Shown: one piece after another, positions 1 through 13,467 of the stretch
Layout: each line of letters starts with the position of its first letter
Position numbering within the stretch: position 1 is the stretch's first letter
DNA from: Rubrivivax gelatinosus
Lineage (GTDB): Bacteria > Pseudomonadota > Gammaproteobacteria > Burkholderiales > Burkholderiaceae_C
Assembly: GCF_004340905.1 (NCBI RefSeq)
Contig: NZ_SLXD01000007.1
Span: 1 to 64,000, forward strand
Reading direction: 5' to 3'
Length of the DNA stretch: 64,000 nt
Position numbers and translations under genes: made by a program
Notes under the pieces: model-generated
The model's input: only the letters and a program-made list of their open reading frames with translations
What the model was told of the DNA's origin: nothing
Database searches by the model: none

Positions 1-434
1 AGGATCTTCTCCGGCGTGGCGTGCGCCACTTCCTCGATGTCCATGCCGCCTTCGGAGGACGCCATCAGCGCCACCTTCTGCGTCGCGCGGTCGGTCAGCG
101 CGGCGACGTAGTACTCCTTGCGGATGTCGGCGCCTTCCTCGATCAGCAGCCGGCGCACCTTCTGGCCTTCGGGGCCGGTCTGGTGGGTGACGAGCTGCAT
201 GCCCAGGATCTGCGAGGCCAGGGTCTCGACCTCGGTGATCGAACGCGCGAGCTTGACGCCACCGCCCTTGCCGCGGCCGCCGGCGTGGATCTGGGCCTTG
301 ACCACCCACACCGAGCCGCCGAGCTTCTGCGCCGCCTCCAGCGCCTCCTGCACCGTGAACGCCGCATAACCCCGCGGCACGGGCACTCCGTGCGCGCGCA
401 GCAGTTCCTTGGCCTGGTATTCGTGGATCTTCAT
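1..434 (-). CDS. sucC: Succinyl-CoA synthetase (ADP-forming) beta subunit, N-terminal part
   Basis: The reading frame begins [12 protein letters not shown], the standard start of SucC, and continues through the ATP-grasp region with a glycine-rich stretch ([14 protein letters not shown]). The enzyme interconverts succinyl-CoA and succinate with ATP formation in the citric acid cycle. About 144 residues are present of a usual ~388; the rest lies beyond the left edge. A GAGGA sequence upstream of the ATG is a plausible ribosome binding site. SucC uses the product of the propionyl-CoA operon further right, although it is transcribed in the opposite direction. Confidence 0.95.
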   Translation of the reverse strand, partial: MKIHEYQAKELLRAHGVPVPRGYAAFTVQEALEAAQKLGGSVWVVKAQIHAGGRGKGGGVKLARSITEVETLASQILGMQLVTHQTGPEGQKVRRLLIEEGADIRKEYYVAALTDRATQKVALMASSEGGMDIEEVAHATPEKI

Positions 435-501
435 GCCTGGTGGTCCTCGTCGTGAAGTCTTGCGAGTGTGGGCCGCGCATCTGACCCGAGCCTAACGGCG
501 G

Positions 502-1209
502 TCAAGCCGCGGCTGCGAGCCCGTTGTCGAAGTGCTCGCGCATCAAGCGCCGCGCCGCCTCGGCGTCGTGGGCGAGGATCGCGGCCACGAGCGCGCGGTG
601 CTCGGCCAGCGACTCCTCGATGCGCCCCTGCTTGAACAGCGAATGGTGGCGGTTGAGCTTCATGACCTTGCGCAGGTCGGTCACCACCTGCGTCGCCCAG
701 CGGTTGCCGGCCGCGTCGAGCAGCGCCATGTGAAACTCCTCGTTGGTCGCGAAAAAGACGTCGCGATCACCGGTCTCGGCTTCCAGGCGCGCGTGCAGCC
801 GGCGCAGGCGATCACGATGGGTGTCGTTGGCGCCGGTGGCGACGGTGGCCGCGGCGTCGCTTTCCAGCAGCGCCAGCAGGTGGTAGACCTGGGCCACGTC
901 GGCGGTCGACATCTCGGTGACGTAGGCGCCGCGGCGCACCTTCATCGTCACCAGGCCTTCGGTGGCCAGGACCTTCAGCGCCTCGCGCAGCGGTGTGCGG
1001 CTGATGCCGAACTCGGCGCACAGGCGCAGTTCGTCGATCCAGCTGCCCGGTTCGAGCTGGCGGGCGAAAATCTGGTGTCGCAGCCGTTCCGCGACTTCCT
1101 CGTAGAGGGCGCGGGGTGACAGCGGGCGGGCATCGGGGCGTTGCGGAACGTCGGCCACAGGCGAGCAGGGCAGGGTGGTCGGCGAGGCCGAGGGCGAATC
1201 TGAATTCAT
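502..1209 (-). CDS. GntR-family transcriptional regulator with FCD ligand domain
   Basis: The N-terminal third holds a winged helix-turn-helix typical of GntR (LCAEFGISRTPLREALKVL, about residues 60-85), followed by an all-helical FCD effector domain containing the metal or ligand region FFATNEEFHMALLDAAGN. The 235-residue length is normal for FadR-type members. The gene is divergent from the CheW-type gene and near the propionyl-CoA operon. Its ATG lies inside a 20-bp A/T-rich motif that recurs before the methylmalonyl-CoA mutase gene, so autoregulation and control of that operon are inferred. A GTG about 17 codons downstream is an alternative start that would leave the motif in the promoter. 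The effector is unknown; propionyl-CoA or methylcitrate would fit. Confidence 0.9.
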   Translation of the reverse strand: MNSDSPSASPTTLPCSPVADVPQRPDARPLSPRALYEEVAERLRHQIFARQLEPGSWIDELRLCAEFGISRTPLREALKVLATEGLVTMKVRRGAYVTEMSTADVAQVYHLLALLESDAAATVATGANDTHRDRLRRLHARLEAETGDRDVFFATNEEFHMALLDAAGNRWATQVVTDLRKVMKLNRHHSLFKQGRIEESLAEHRALVAAILAHDAEAARRLMREHFDNGLAAAA

Positions 1210-1221
1210 AATTTTGCATCA
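1202..1221. promoter_or_regulatory. Candidate GntR operator, copy 1
   Basis: GAATTCATAATTTTGCATCA is a sharp A/T island in GC-rich DNA. It matches the sequence at 4042-4061 at 16 of 20 positions. It overlaps the predicted ATG of the GntR gene (1207-1209, minus strand) and lies in the divergent region shared with the CheW-type gene. Role as an operator is inferred from the repetition and position. Confidence 0.45.
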
Positions 1222-1418
1222 CGCGATCCTCGTGCCAGCCCCCGATGTTGCAGGGGAAACCCCAAAATCGCTGACCGCTTCTGGTGCCCCGCGCGCCCCA
1301 CTGGTGCCGTGTTGGAACTGGTGGACATAGGCCGCTTTCTTCGCTTGATTGCGACCGGCGAGTCGCCATAGCCTGCGCTCCACCCCTAACTCACAGGTTC
1401 TGGTGCAGGCCGCGCTCC

Positions 1419-3962
1419 ATGAGTCTCGTCGACGACCTCGTCCCCCACATGCGGCACGTGCTCTGCGCAGAGCGCGACCTCCGCGACCTCGGGCTGCTCT
1501 GGCAGATGATCGAAGCCACTTCCGCGATCGCGTGTCCGGAGGAAGCGGAGGACATCCTGCCGATGCTCACACGCACCCGCGAGCGCTTCATCGCGCTGCA
1601 GGCGCGGCTGGTGCGCCAGCTCGGCAGCGAAAGCCTCGCCGAGCTGGGCGATGAACTCGCTTCGGCGGCGCAGTGCACGATCGACATCCTCGTGCGCAAC
1701 CTCTTCGAGCGCACTGCCGACGTCGGCTTCCTCGCCACCGACGCGGTGCTTCGGTCTTTCTGCGAATCGGCTGCGCGCGGCGCCGCCGACGTCGCGCCGC
1801 TGCAGCGCCGGCTCGCGGAGTACCGCGCGAAGTACAGCGTCTACGACGACATCGTGCTGCTGGCGCCCGACGCCCGCGTGCTGGCGCGCCTGGACGAGGG
1901 CGGCCCGGTCTCGCTGGCCGGCGACCCGCTGGTGCAGGAGGCGATCTCGCGGCACGGCTTCGTCGAACGTTTCGGGCCCACTCCCTTGGCCCGGGGCGCA
2001 CAGCCGGCGCTGCTGTATGCGCATCGCATCGACGCCGACGGCGGGCGCTGCGTCGGCGTGCTGGTGCTGCGTTTTCGCCTGGTTGACGAGATGCAGCGCA
2101 TCTTCGCCAGCGTCGAGCAATCCGGGCGCCACGTGGCGCTGGTGCTGCTGGATGCCGAGGACCGTGTCATCGCCAGCGCCGACGAGTCGCACGTGCCGGT
2201 CGGCGCCCGCCTGCAGGCTTCGCACGGCGGCGAAGTCGGCCTGGTCGCCTTCGGCGGGCGCGAGTACCTGGCCGTGACGCGGGCCGGTGCCGGCTTCCAG
2301 GGCTATCCCGGCCCGGGCTGGCGGGCCCACGCGATGGTTTCGCTGCTGACCGCCTTCGGTGGCCGCGACGACAGCAATGCCGACGCCGCACTGGCGCCCG
2401 ACACGCCCGAACTCGCGCGCATCCGCGGCGAGCTCGACGCCATCAACGGCGACCTGCGCCGTGTGGTCTGGAACGGGCGCCTGTTCGCCGGCGCGCAGCA
2501 GCAGGCCAGTGCACGCCTGAAGGCGCTGCTGGCGCAGGTGCAGGAGGCCGGCCGGCGCACGCGCGACCGCGTCGACGAGGCCATCGTCGCGCTGCAGCGC
2601 AGCGGCCTGGCACGCCAGCGCAATGCCGCGCACGATCTGGCGCGGCTGGCCGCCGACATCATGGACCGCAGTCTCTACGAACGTGCGAACGACTGCCGCT
2701 GGTGGGCGCTGTCGCCGGTGGTGGAACGTGTGCTTGCCGGCCCGCCCGACGCCGCCGCCGAGGCCGGGCTCGGCGCGGTGCTGCGCCACGTCAACAGCCT
2801 CTACACCGTCTACACGCGGCTCGTGGCGTTCGGTGCCGACGGCCGCATCCGTGCGGTCTCGCGCGATGCCGACGACGCCACGCTCGTCGGCCGCGAGGTC
2901 GATGCCTGGCTGCTCGACGCGGTGCGCGGGCTGACGGACTCGCAACGCTACGCCGTGTCGCCGTTTGCCGCCTCGGCGCTGTCCGGCGACGCGCCGACCT
3001 ACGTCTTCTGCGCCGCCGTGCGCGACGCACAGCGCAGGACGGTGGGCGGCATCGCGGCCGTCTTCGACGCCGCGGGCGAACTTCGGACCATGCTCGGCGA
3101 CGTGCTCGGCGAACGCGCCGGGCTGGCTGCCTTCGTCGACGCCGACGGCCGTGTGCTCGCGTGCACCGATCCCGAGTTCGCGCCGGGTTCGCTGCTGCCC
3201 AAGGCCCTGGCGCCCGGGCTGGCCGAGTACCGCGACTCGACCTGGGCCGTGGCCTCGGTGCGTGCCGAGGGCTATCGCGAGTTCAAGCACGCCGACGGCT
3301 ACGACAACCGGGTGCGGGCGCTCGTTGCCGTGAAACTCGGTGAGCGCGAGCGCCGCGGCCGCAACCTGCACGACACCCCCGTCTACGCGCTGCCGCCCGC
3401 GCGCCGCGAAGCCGTCGCCGGCTGGGCGCTGTTCCACGTCGGCGCCGGCCGGTTCGGCCTGCCGACCTCGGTGGTGCTCGAGGCGCGCCCGCGCGACGGG
3501 CTGGTACGCGCGCGGCTTGGCGTGCCCCATGCGCTGGGCCTGCTGGAGGTGCCCCAGGGGGCCGGCGCCGTCGTCGTGCCGGTGCTCTGCGCCCGCTCGC
3601 TGTTCGGCGTCAACTACGCGGCACGTGCCAGCGACGGCGTGCTGCTGGTGCTGTCGGTGCCGGCCGCGCCGGCAAAACCGGTGGTGGCGCTGTGGGTCGA
3701 CGAGGTGCTCGCCGTCGTCGACGCGGGCCACGAACACCTGCAGCCCGTGCCGGAGGGCTTGCGCGCGCATTCGCCGCTGCTGTCGGGGCTGCTGCGCCTG
3801 ATGGCCGGAGGCGAGGTCGGCGCCGAGATCCTGGCCCAGCTGCTGGGGCTGGACAGCGTCGCGCGTCTGGCCTCGATGGCCGGCACCGGGGTGGCGCCGC
3901 CTGGCGGCGCTGATCGCCTGGTTGCCGAGCTCGCCTCGGAACGGCCCGCCTTCCAGCACTGA
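1419..3962 (+). CDS. Soluble CheW-domain protein with duplicated Cache-like sensor regions
   Basis: The protein is about 847 residues. I see no signal peptide or transmembrane segment. Two related regions, about 141-312 (starting VYDDIVLLAPDARVLARLD) and about 461-639 (starting LYTVYTRLVAFGADGRIRAV), look like Cache/PAS-type sensors. A CheW-like domain follows (about 668-780, WALFHVGAGRFGLPTSVVLEA, ending near LWVDEVLAVVD). There is no methyl-accepting signalling domain, so it may dock onto a CheA/receptor array as a sensory adaptor. The start at 1419 was chosen because upstream sequence back to 1284 has no protein-like character; no strong ribosome site is visible. It is divergent from the GntR gene. 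Domain limits are estimates from reading alone. Confidence 0.8.
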   Translation: MSLVDDLVPHMRHVLCAERDLRDLGLLWQMIEATSAIACPEEAEDILPMLTRTRERFIALQARLVRQLGSESLAELGDELASAAQCTIDILVRNLFERTADVGFLATDAVLRSFCESAARGAADVAPLQRRLAEYRAKYSVYDDIVLLAPDARVLARLDEGGPVSLAGDPLVQEAISRHGFVERFGPTPLARGAQPALLYAHRIDADGGRCVGVLVLRFRLVDEMQRIFASVEQSGRHVALVLLDAEDRVIASADESHVPVGARLQASHGGEVGLVAFGGREYLAVTRAGAGFQGYPGPGWRAHAMVSLLTAFGGRDDSNADAALAPDTPELARIRGELDAINGDLRRVVWNGRLFAGAQQQASARLKALLAQVQEAGRRTRDRVDEAIVALQRSGLARQRNAAHDLARLAADIMDRSLYERANDCRWWALSPVVERVLAGPPDAAAEAGLGAVLRHVNSLYTVYTRLVAFGADGRIRAVSRDADDATLVGREVDAWLLDAVRGLTDSQRYAVSPFAASALSGDAPTYVFCAAVRDAQRRTVGGIAAVFDAAGELRTMLGDVLGERAGLAAFVDADGRVLACTDPEFAPGSLLPKALAPGLAEYRDSTWAVASVRAEGYREFKHADGYDNRVRALVAVKLGERERRGRNLHDTPVYALPPARREAVAGWALFHVGAGRFGLPTSVVLEARPRDGLVRARLGVPHALGLLEVPQGAGAVVVPVLCARSLFGVNYAARASDGVLLVLSVPAAPAKPVVALWVDEVLAVVDAGHEHLQPVPEGLRAHSPLLSGLLRLMAGGEVGAEILAQLLGLDSVARLASMAGTGVAPPGGADRLVAELASERPAFQH

Positions 3963-4041
3963 AGCGCTACCCCCCGGGCGGGTGTTCACGCCAGCCCGGG
4001 CGGCACCGTTAACCGCCGTGTCAGGAAGATGTCGGGGGCGG

Positions 4042-4061
4042 GAATTTATAATTATTCATGA
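4042..4061. promoter_or_regulatory. Candidate GntR operator copy 2 with -10 box of the mutase operon
   Basis: GAATTTATAATTATTCATGA matches the 1202-1221 motif at 16 of 20 bases. It contains a perfect -10 hexamer TATAAT (4047-4052) and the 8-bp palindrome ATAATTAT. It lies about 40 bp before the mutase start at 4100. No good -35 box is visible at 16-18 bp spacing, which would suit a regulated promoter. Confidence 0.45.
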
Positions 4062-4099
4062 CAGCGGGCCCGGCGGCTTGCACAGCAGGAGACTTCTCG

Positions 4100-6271
<2,172 letters not shown>

Positions 6272-6298
6272 GCCTTTCGTCGCCGTCTCGAGACGTCC

Positions 6299-7279
6299 AT
6301 GCCTGACCCCGACCAGGCGCTGCTCGCGTCCTTGCTCGGCCCCGCGGGGCCGTTGCAGCGGCGTGCGCTCGCCAAGACCATCACGCTGCTGGAGTCCACG
6401 CGCGCCGACCACCGCCTGCGTGCCGACGAACTGCTCAACACCTTGCTGCCGCACACCGGGCGCGCCTTGCGCCTGGGCATCAGCGGCGTGCCGGGCGTGG
6501 GCAAGAGCACCTTCATCGAGGCGCTGGGCCTGCACCTGATCAGCCGCGGCCACCGCGTCGCGGTGCTGGCCGTCGACCCCTCGTCCAGCGTCTCCGGCGG
6601 CTCCATCCTCGGCGACAAGACGCGCATGGAGCGGCTGTCGACCCAGGAGCGTGCCTTCATCCGTCCCAGCCCGGCCGGCGGCACGCTGGGCGGCGTGGCC
6701 GAGAAGACGCGTGAGTCGATGCTGGTCTGCGAAGCCGCGGGCCACGACGTCGTCATCGTCGAGACCGTCGGCGTCGGCCAGAGCGAGACCGCGGTGGCCA
6801 ACATGACCGACATGTTCGTGCTGCTGCAGCTGCCCAACGCCGGCGACGACCTGCAGGCGATCAAGAAGGGTGTGATGGAGCTGGCCGACCTGGTGGTCAT
6901 CAACAAGGCCGACCTCGACCCGCACGCCGCGACGCGCGCGCGCGCCCAGATCACCAGCGCGCTGCGTTTCCTGGGGCCGCACACGGCGGTGCCGGCGCAG
7001 GTGCTGCAGCTGAGCGCGCTGAAGGGCAGCGGGCTGGACGAGTTCTGGGCCGCGGTCTCGGGCTTCAACGAGCGCCAGCGCGACAGCGGCCGGCTGGCCG
7101 CACGGCGCCGCGCCCAGGACGAGGCCTGGATGTGGGACCGCATCGAAGCCGGCCTGCGCCAGCGCTTCAAGCAACACCTGGCGGTGCGCGAGGCCCTGCC
7201 GACGATCACCGACGACGTGCTCTCCGGGCGGCTGGCCGCCTCGGTGGCGGCGCGCCGTCTGCTCGACCTGATGGACTGA
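6299..7279 (+). CDS. meaB: MeaB-type GTPase, methylmalonyl-CoA mutase chaperone
   Basis: The 326-residue G3E-family GTPase has a P-loop GVPGVGKS near residues 62-69, a [18 protein letters not shown] region, the switch ETVGVGQSE and the guanine-specificity motif NKAD. Family members protect the mutase from inactivation and gate cofactor loading. Its place directly after the mutase gene supports that role. The C-terminal helical dimerization arm is present. Confidence 0.95.
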   Translation: MPDPDQALLASLLGPAGPLQRRALAKTITLLESTRADHRLRADELLNTLLPHTGRALRLGISGVPGVGKSTFIEALGLHLISRGHRVAVLAVDPSSSVSGGSILGDKTRMERLSTQERAFIRPSPAGGTLGGVAEKTRESMLVCEAAGHDVVIVETVGVGQSETAVANMTDMFVLLQLPNAGDDLQAIKKGVMELADLVVINKADLDPHAATRARAQITSALRFLGPHTAVPAQVLQLSALKGSGLDEFWAAVSGFNERQRDSGRLAARRRAQDEAWMWDRIEAGLRQRFKQHLAVREALPTITDDVLSGRLAASVAARRLLDLMD

Positions 7280-7296
7280 ACGAGGAGACAGACTTC

Positions 7297-8829
7297 ATGC
7301 ACGACATCATCGAACAGCTCGAGATGAAGCGCGCCGCCGCCCGCCTGGGCGGGGGCCAGAAGCGCATCGATTCGCAGCACGCCAAGGGCAAGCTGACGGC
7401 GCGCGAGCGCCTCGAGCTGCTGCTCGACGACGGCACGTTCGAGGAATGGGACATGTTCGTCGAACACCGCTGCAGCGAGTTCGGCATGGCCGGCAAGACC
7501 ATCCCCGGCGACGGCGTCGTCACCGGCTACGGCATGATCAACGGCCGCCTCGTCTTCGTCTTCAGCCAGGACTTCACCGTCTTCGGCGGTGCGCTGTCGG
7601 AAGCGCACGCCGAGAAGATCTGCAAGATCATGGACCAGGCGATGAAGGTCGGCGCCCCGGTCATCGGCCTGAACGACTCGGGCGGCGCGCGCATCCAGGA
7701 AGGCGTGGCCTCGCTGGGCGGTTATGCCGAGGTCTTCCAGCGCAACGTGATGGCCTCCGGCGTCGTGCCGCAGATCAGCTTGATCATGGGCCCCTGCGCC
7801 GGCGGCGCGGTCTACTCGCCGGCGATGACCGACTTCATCTTCATGGTGAAGGACAGCTCGTACATGTTCGTCACCGGCCCCGAGGTCGTGAAGACCGTGA
7901 CGCACGAGGAAGTCACCGCCGAGGAGCTGGGCGGCGCGATCACCCACACGACCAAGAGCGGCGTCGCCGACCTCGCCTTCGACAACGACGTCGAGGCGAT
8001 CCTGATGCTGCGCCGCTTCTTCAACTACATCCCGCTGAACAACCGCGAGCGCGCCCCGGTGCGCCCCAGCGGCGACCCCGCGGAGCGCATCGACGAGTCG
8101 CTGGACACGCTGGTTCCGGACAACCCGAACAAGCCCTACGACATGAAGGAGCTGATCACGAAGGTGGTCGACGACCGCGAGTTCTTCGAGATCCAGCCCG
8201 ACAACGCCAAGAACATCGTCGTCGGCTTCGGCCGCATGAACGGCGAGGCCGTCGGCATCGTCGCCAACAACCCGCTGGTGCTCGCCGGCTGCCTGGACAT
8301 CAAGAGCAGCATCAAGGCGGCGCGCTTCGTGCGCTTCTGCGACGCCTTCAACATCCCGGTCGTGACCTTCGTCGACGTGCCCGGCTTCATGCCCGGCACC
8401 TCGCAGGAGTACGGCGGCATCATCAAACACGGCGCCAAGCTGCTCTACGCCTACGCCGAGTGCACGGTGCCCAAGATCACCGTCATCACGCGCAAGGCCT
8501 ACGGCGGCGCCTACGACGTGATGAGCTCCAAGCACCTGCGCGGCGACGTCAACTTCGCCTGGCCCAACGCCGAGATCGCGGTGATGGGCGCCAAGGGCGC
8601 GGTCGAGATCATCTTCCGCGAAGACAAGGCCGACCCGGCCAAGCTCGCCGCGCGCGAAGCCGAATACAAGCAGCGCTTCGCCAACCCCTTCGTGGCCGGC
8701 GCACGCGGCTACATCGACGACGTCATCCAGCCGCACGAGACGCGCAAGCGCATCTGCCGCTCGCTGGCGATGCTCAAGGACAAGAAGCTGGAAAACCCGT
8801 GGCGCAAGCACGGGAACATTCCCCTCTGA
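7297..8829 (+). CDS. pccB: Propionyl-CoA carboxylase beta subunit (carboxyltransferase)
   Basis: The 510-residue protein has both crotonase-fold halves of acyl-CoA carboxylase beta chains, with oxyanion-hole glycine motifs such as [11 protein letters not shown] and [12 protein letters not shown] in the N half and [13 protein letters not shown] and AYGGAYDVM in the C half. It transfers carboxyl from biotin to propionyl-CoA, giving (S)-methylmalonyl-CoA. The ATG at 7297 follows GAGGAG (7282-7287), 17 bp after the meaB stop. Pairing with a biotin-bearing alpha subunit downstream and a mutase upstream makes propionyl-CoA the likely substrate. Confidence 0.95.
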   Translation: MHDIIEQLEMKRAAARLGGGQKRIDSQHAKGKLTARERLELLLDDGTFEEWDMFVEHRCSEFGMAGKTIPGDGVVTGYGMINGRLVFVFSQDFTVFGGALSEAHAEKICKIMDQAMKVGAPVIGLNDSGGARIQEGVASLGGYAEVFQRNVMASGVVPQISLIMGPCAGGAVYSPAMTDFIFMVKDSSYMFVTGPEVVKTVTHEEVTAEELGGAITHTTKSGVADLAFDNDVEAILMLRRFFNYIPLNNRERAPVRPSGDPAERIDESLDTLVPDNPNKPYDMKELITKVVDDREFFEIQPDNAKNIVVGFGRMNGEAVGIVANNPLVLAGCLDIKSSIKAARFVRFCDAFNIPVVTFVDVPGFMPGTSQEYGGIIKHGAKLLYAYAECTVPKITVITRKAYGGAYDVMSSKHLRGDVNFAWPNAEIAVMGAKGAVEIIFREDKADPAKLAAREAEYKQRFANPFVAGARGYIDDVIQPHETRKRICRSLAMLKDKKLENPWRKHGNIPL

Positions 8830-8838
8830 TCGCCTTCT

Positions 8839-8926
8839 CCCTCTCCCGCGCGCGGGAGAGGGCAGGGGTGAGGGTGCCTGCGTACCGCGACCCTCACCCC
8901 AACCCTCTCCCGCGAGCGGGAGAGGG
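8839..8926. repeat. REP-type paired hairpins between pccB and pccA
   Basis: Two near-identical palindromes, 8839-8862 (CCCTCTCCCGCG followed by its reverse complement) and 8903-8926, flank a second complementary pair (GGGGTGAGGGT with ACCCTCACCCC). The whole block can fold as nested stems. This looks like a dispersed proteobacterial repeat inserted within the operon. It may stabilise or attenuate the transcript between the two carboxylase genes. Confidence 0.8.
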
Positions 8927-8954
8927 CGCCGAACCGAATTCCGGAGAGAACTCC

Positions 8955-10985
<2,031 letters not shown>

Positions 10986-10989
10986 CTCC

Positions 10990-11973
10990 ATGACCCTGAC
11001 CGACGAGACCACCCCGAAGACTTCCGCCGACTGGACGCGCGAGCGTGTGCTCGCGCTGCTGGAACTGCCGTTCATGGACCTCGTGCGCCGCGCCGCCGAG
11101 GTCCACGCACGGCACTGGCCGCAGGGCGACATCGAGCTGGCCTCGCTGCTGTCGATCAAGACCGGCGGCTGCCCCGAGGACTGCGGCTACTGCCCGCAGT
11201 CCTCGCGCCACGACACCGGCGTCGCGGCGGCCAGGATGCTCGACGTCGACGAGGTGCTGGCCAAGGCGCGTGCCGCCAAGGCCGCCGGCGCGACCCGCTT
11301 CTGCATGGGCGCGGCCTGGCGCTCGCCGAAGGACCGCGACGTCGAGAAGGTCGCGGCGCTGGTGCGCGAGGTGCATGCGCTGGGGCTGGAGACCTGCGCG
11401 ACGCTGGGCATGCTCGAGCCGCAGCAGGCGCGCACGCTGCGCGAGGCCGGGCTGGACTACTACAACCACAACCTCGACACCGCGCCCGAGTTCTACGGCG
11501 AGGTCATCGGCACCCGCGTCTACGAAGACCGGCTGCAGACGCTGCGCCACGTGCGCGACGCCGGGCTCAAGGTCTGCTGCGGCGGCATCGTCGGCATGGG
11601 CGAGACGCGCGCCCACCGCGCCGGGCTGATCGCCGAACTCGCCGCGCTGGACCCGGCGCCCGACTCGGTGCCGATCAACAGCCTGGTGCGCGTGCCCGGC
11701 ACGCCGCTGGCCGACGCGCCGCCGGTCGATGCGTTCGAACTCGTGCGCGTCGTCGCCGCGGCGCGTATCGTGATGCCGCGTTCGCGCGTGCGGCTGTCGG
11801 CCGGGCGGCGCGAACTCGGCGACGGCATCCAGGCGCTGTGTTTCCTGGCCGGCGCCAACTCGATCTTCTATTGCGACCAGCTGCTCGTCACCGGCAATGC
11901 CGACGCCGGGGACGACCGCAAGCTGCTCGCGCGCCTGAACCTGTCCCCGACGAAGAAGGAGGTGTCCGCATGA
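10990..11973 (+). CDS. bioB: Biotin synthase
   Basis: Radical-SAM enzyme that inserts sulfur into dethiobiotin. The CxxxCxxC cluster motif is CPEDCGYC (Cys61, Cys65, Cys68), followed by SSRHDTGV and the conserved YNHNLDT and RVRLSAGR segments. The 327-residue length is normal. It lies 4 bp after pccA rather than with other bio genes, so cofactor supply appears co-transcribed with the biotin enzyme that needs it. Its stop overlaps the next start (ATGA). Confidence 0.95.
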   Translation: MTLTDETTPKTSADWTRERVLALLELPFMDLVRRAAEVHARHWPQGDIELASLLSIKTGGCPEDCGYCPQSSRHDTGVAAARMLDVDEVLAKARAAKAAGATRFCMGAAWRSPKDRDVEKVAALVREVHALGLETCATLGMLEPQQARTLREAGLDYYNHNLDTAPEFYGEVIGTRVYEDRLQTLRHVRDAGLKVCCGGIVGMGETRAHRAGLIAELAALDPAPDSVPINSLVRVPGTPLADAPPVDAFELVRVVAAARIVMPRSRVRLSAGRRELGDGIQALCFLAGANSIFYCDQLLVTGNADAGDDRKLLARLNLSPTKKEVSA

Positions 11974-12431
11974 CCCGTCCGTTCCGTGTGCTGGGCATCC
12001 AGCAGATCGCCATCGGCGGCCCCGACAAGCAGCGGCTGAAGTCGCTGTGGGTCGACATGTTCGGCCTGACCGTGAAGAGCACGTTCGTCAGCGAACGCGA
12101 GAACGTCGACGAGGACATCTGCGCGCTGGGCAGCGGCCCGCATGCCGTCGAAGTCGACCTGATGCAGCCGGTGGACCCGGAGAAGAAGCCGGCCGTGCAC
12201 GCCACGCCGCTGAACCACGTGGGCCTGTGGATCGACGACCTGCCGACGGCCGTGCAGTGGCTGACGGCCCAGGGCGTTCGCTTCGCGCCCGGCGGCATCC
12301 GCAAGGGCGCGGCCGGTCACGACATCTGCTTCGTGCACCCGAAGTCCAACGACGAGTTCCCGTTCTCGGGCGAGGGCGTGCTGATCGAGCTCGTCCAGGC
12401 GCCGCCCGAGGTCGTCGCCGCGCTGTCCTGA
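11970..12431 (+). CDS. VOC-family protein, probable methylmalonyl-CoA epimerase
   Basis: The 153-residue protein has the paired beta-alpha-beta-beta-beta modules of the VOC fold. The start at 11970 overlaps the bioB stop. Likely metal ligands are Gln in GIQQIAI (where epimerases usually have His), an acidic residue in AVEVDLM, His in LNHVGLWI and Glu in LIELVQ. Such a Gln/Glu/His/Glu set is known from glyoxalase I. The operon has carboxylase and mutase but no other candidate epimerase to join (S)- and (R)-methylmalonyl-CoA, which favours epimerase. Glyoxalase-like activity is the alternative. Confidence 0.75.
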   Translation: MTRPFRVLGIQQIAIGGPDKQRLKSLWVDMFGLTVKSTFVSERENVDEDICALGSGPHAVEVDLMQPVDPEKKPAVHATPLNHVGLWIDDLPTAVQWLTAQGVRFAPGGIRKGAAGHDICFVHPKSNDEFPFSGEGVLIELVQAPPEVVAALS

Positions 12432-12504
12432 GCCCCGCTGGCCGGCGGCTGCCGGTCACAAGTGCTTAATTCCCTCGCGGCCCCGGGCCGCGAGCATCGG
12501 CGGC

Positions 12505-13365
12505 GTGACGTGTTCGTGCCGCTTCTTCCGTCCGGGCCGCCGCGCGCTGCGTGTGGTGTTCCTCCCGTGTCTGCTCGCCGCCGCGGGCGCCCAGGCCCAG
12601 TGGCTGGTGCCGCCGCCGCAGCTGCCCGTCAGCGACGGCCTCTGGCGCGGTTCCGGGGGAGCCGCGGCCACCGTCAGTTCGGGCAACACCGACGGCGCGG
12701 CGGTGTCGCTGAGCCTGGACGCGGTGCAGGCCACGCCGGAACACCGCATCACGCTCGGCGGTTCGCTGAACTACGGCCGCAGCGAACTCGACGGCGAGGT
12801 CCAGACCACCGCCGACCGCTGGAACGCCAGCGGCCGCTACGACCTGAACCTGACGCCGCGCAGCTTCGTCTACGGCCGTGGCGCGGTCGAGCGCGACCGC
12901 GTCATCGAGCTCGACCGCCGCGACACCGTCGACGCCGGCCTGGGCTGGAAACTCGTCGACCGGGCCGACGCCAACGTCAGCGTCTTCGCCGGCCTCGGGC
13001 GTTCGGTCGACCGCTATTCGCGCCCCCAGACGATCGCCGACCGCAGCGCCAGCCGCTTCGCGCGCACGACGCTGACCTTGGGCGAGGAGTCGGTGCACCG
13101 GCTGACGCCGGCCGTCGAGCTGCGCCAGCGACTGGACGTCGCGCCGACGATCTCGGGCGACCGCACGACGCTCGTGCGTTTCAGCTCCACGCTGGCGGTG
13201 GCGCTGAACACGACGCTGGGGCTGACGGTGACGCTGTCGGACCAGTTCAACAGCCGCCCGCCCGACGGCGTGCGGCGCAACGACCTGACGCTGTTCACCG
13301 GCCTGAACCTGAAGTTCGGGCCACAGCCGCCAGAGCCCGCGGCGGCGTCGGTTCCGTCGCGCTGA
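12505..13365 (+). CDS. DUF481 family outer-membrane protein
   Basis: The 286-residue product starts at a GTG and has a signal peptide (ALRVVFLPCLLAAAGAQAQ). The mature part shows alternating beta strands and the pattern of DUF481/YdiY proteins (SGNTDGAAVSLSLDA, LNYGRSELDG, YDLNLTPRSFVYGRGAVERD), ending in an outer-membrane-like strand FTGLNLKFG followed by a short tail. The function of the family is not established. It stands alone between the propionyl-CoA operon and the LysR gene. Confidence 0.8.
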   Translation: MTCSCRFFRPGRRALRVVFLPCLLAAAGAQAQWLVPPPQLPVSDGLWRGSGGAAATVSSGNTDGAAVSLSLDAVQATPEHRITLGGSLNYGRSELDGEVQTTADRWNASGRYDLNLTPRSFVYGRGAVERDRVIELDRRDTVDAGLGWKLVDRADANVSVFAGLGRSVDRYSRPQTIADRSASRFARTTLTLGEESVHRLTPAVELRQRLDVAPTISGDRTTLVRFSSTLAVALNTTLGLTVTLSDQFNSRPPDGVRRNDLTLFTGLNLKFGPQPPEPAAASVPSR

Positions 13366-13467
13366 AGGCGCTTTGTTGATGCCTTTGGCTTCGCTTGGCG
13401 CGAAGTCTTCATTCGCTCGATAGGCATGGTTCTGTCTTTGGCGAAGGATTAGACTGCGCGCCACCTC

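Noticed and set aside
4058..4099. Upstream ATG at 4058 as the mutase start
   Set aside because: It lies within the -10/operator motif and has no ribosome site, whereas the ATG at 4100 follows AGGAGA at suitable spacing.
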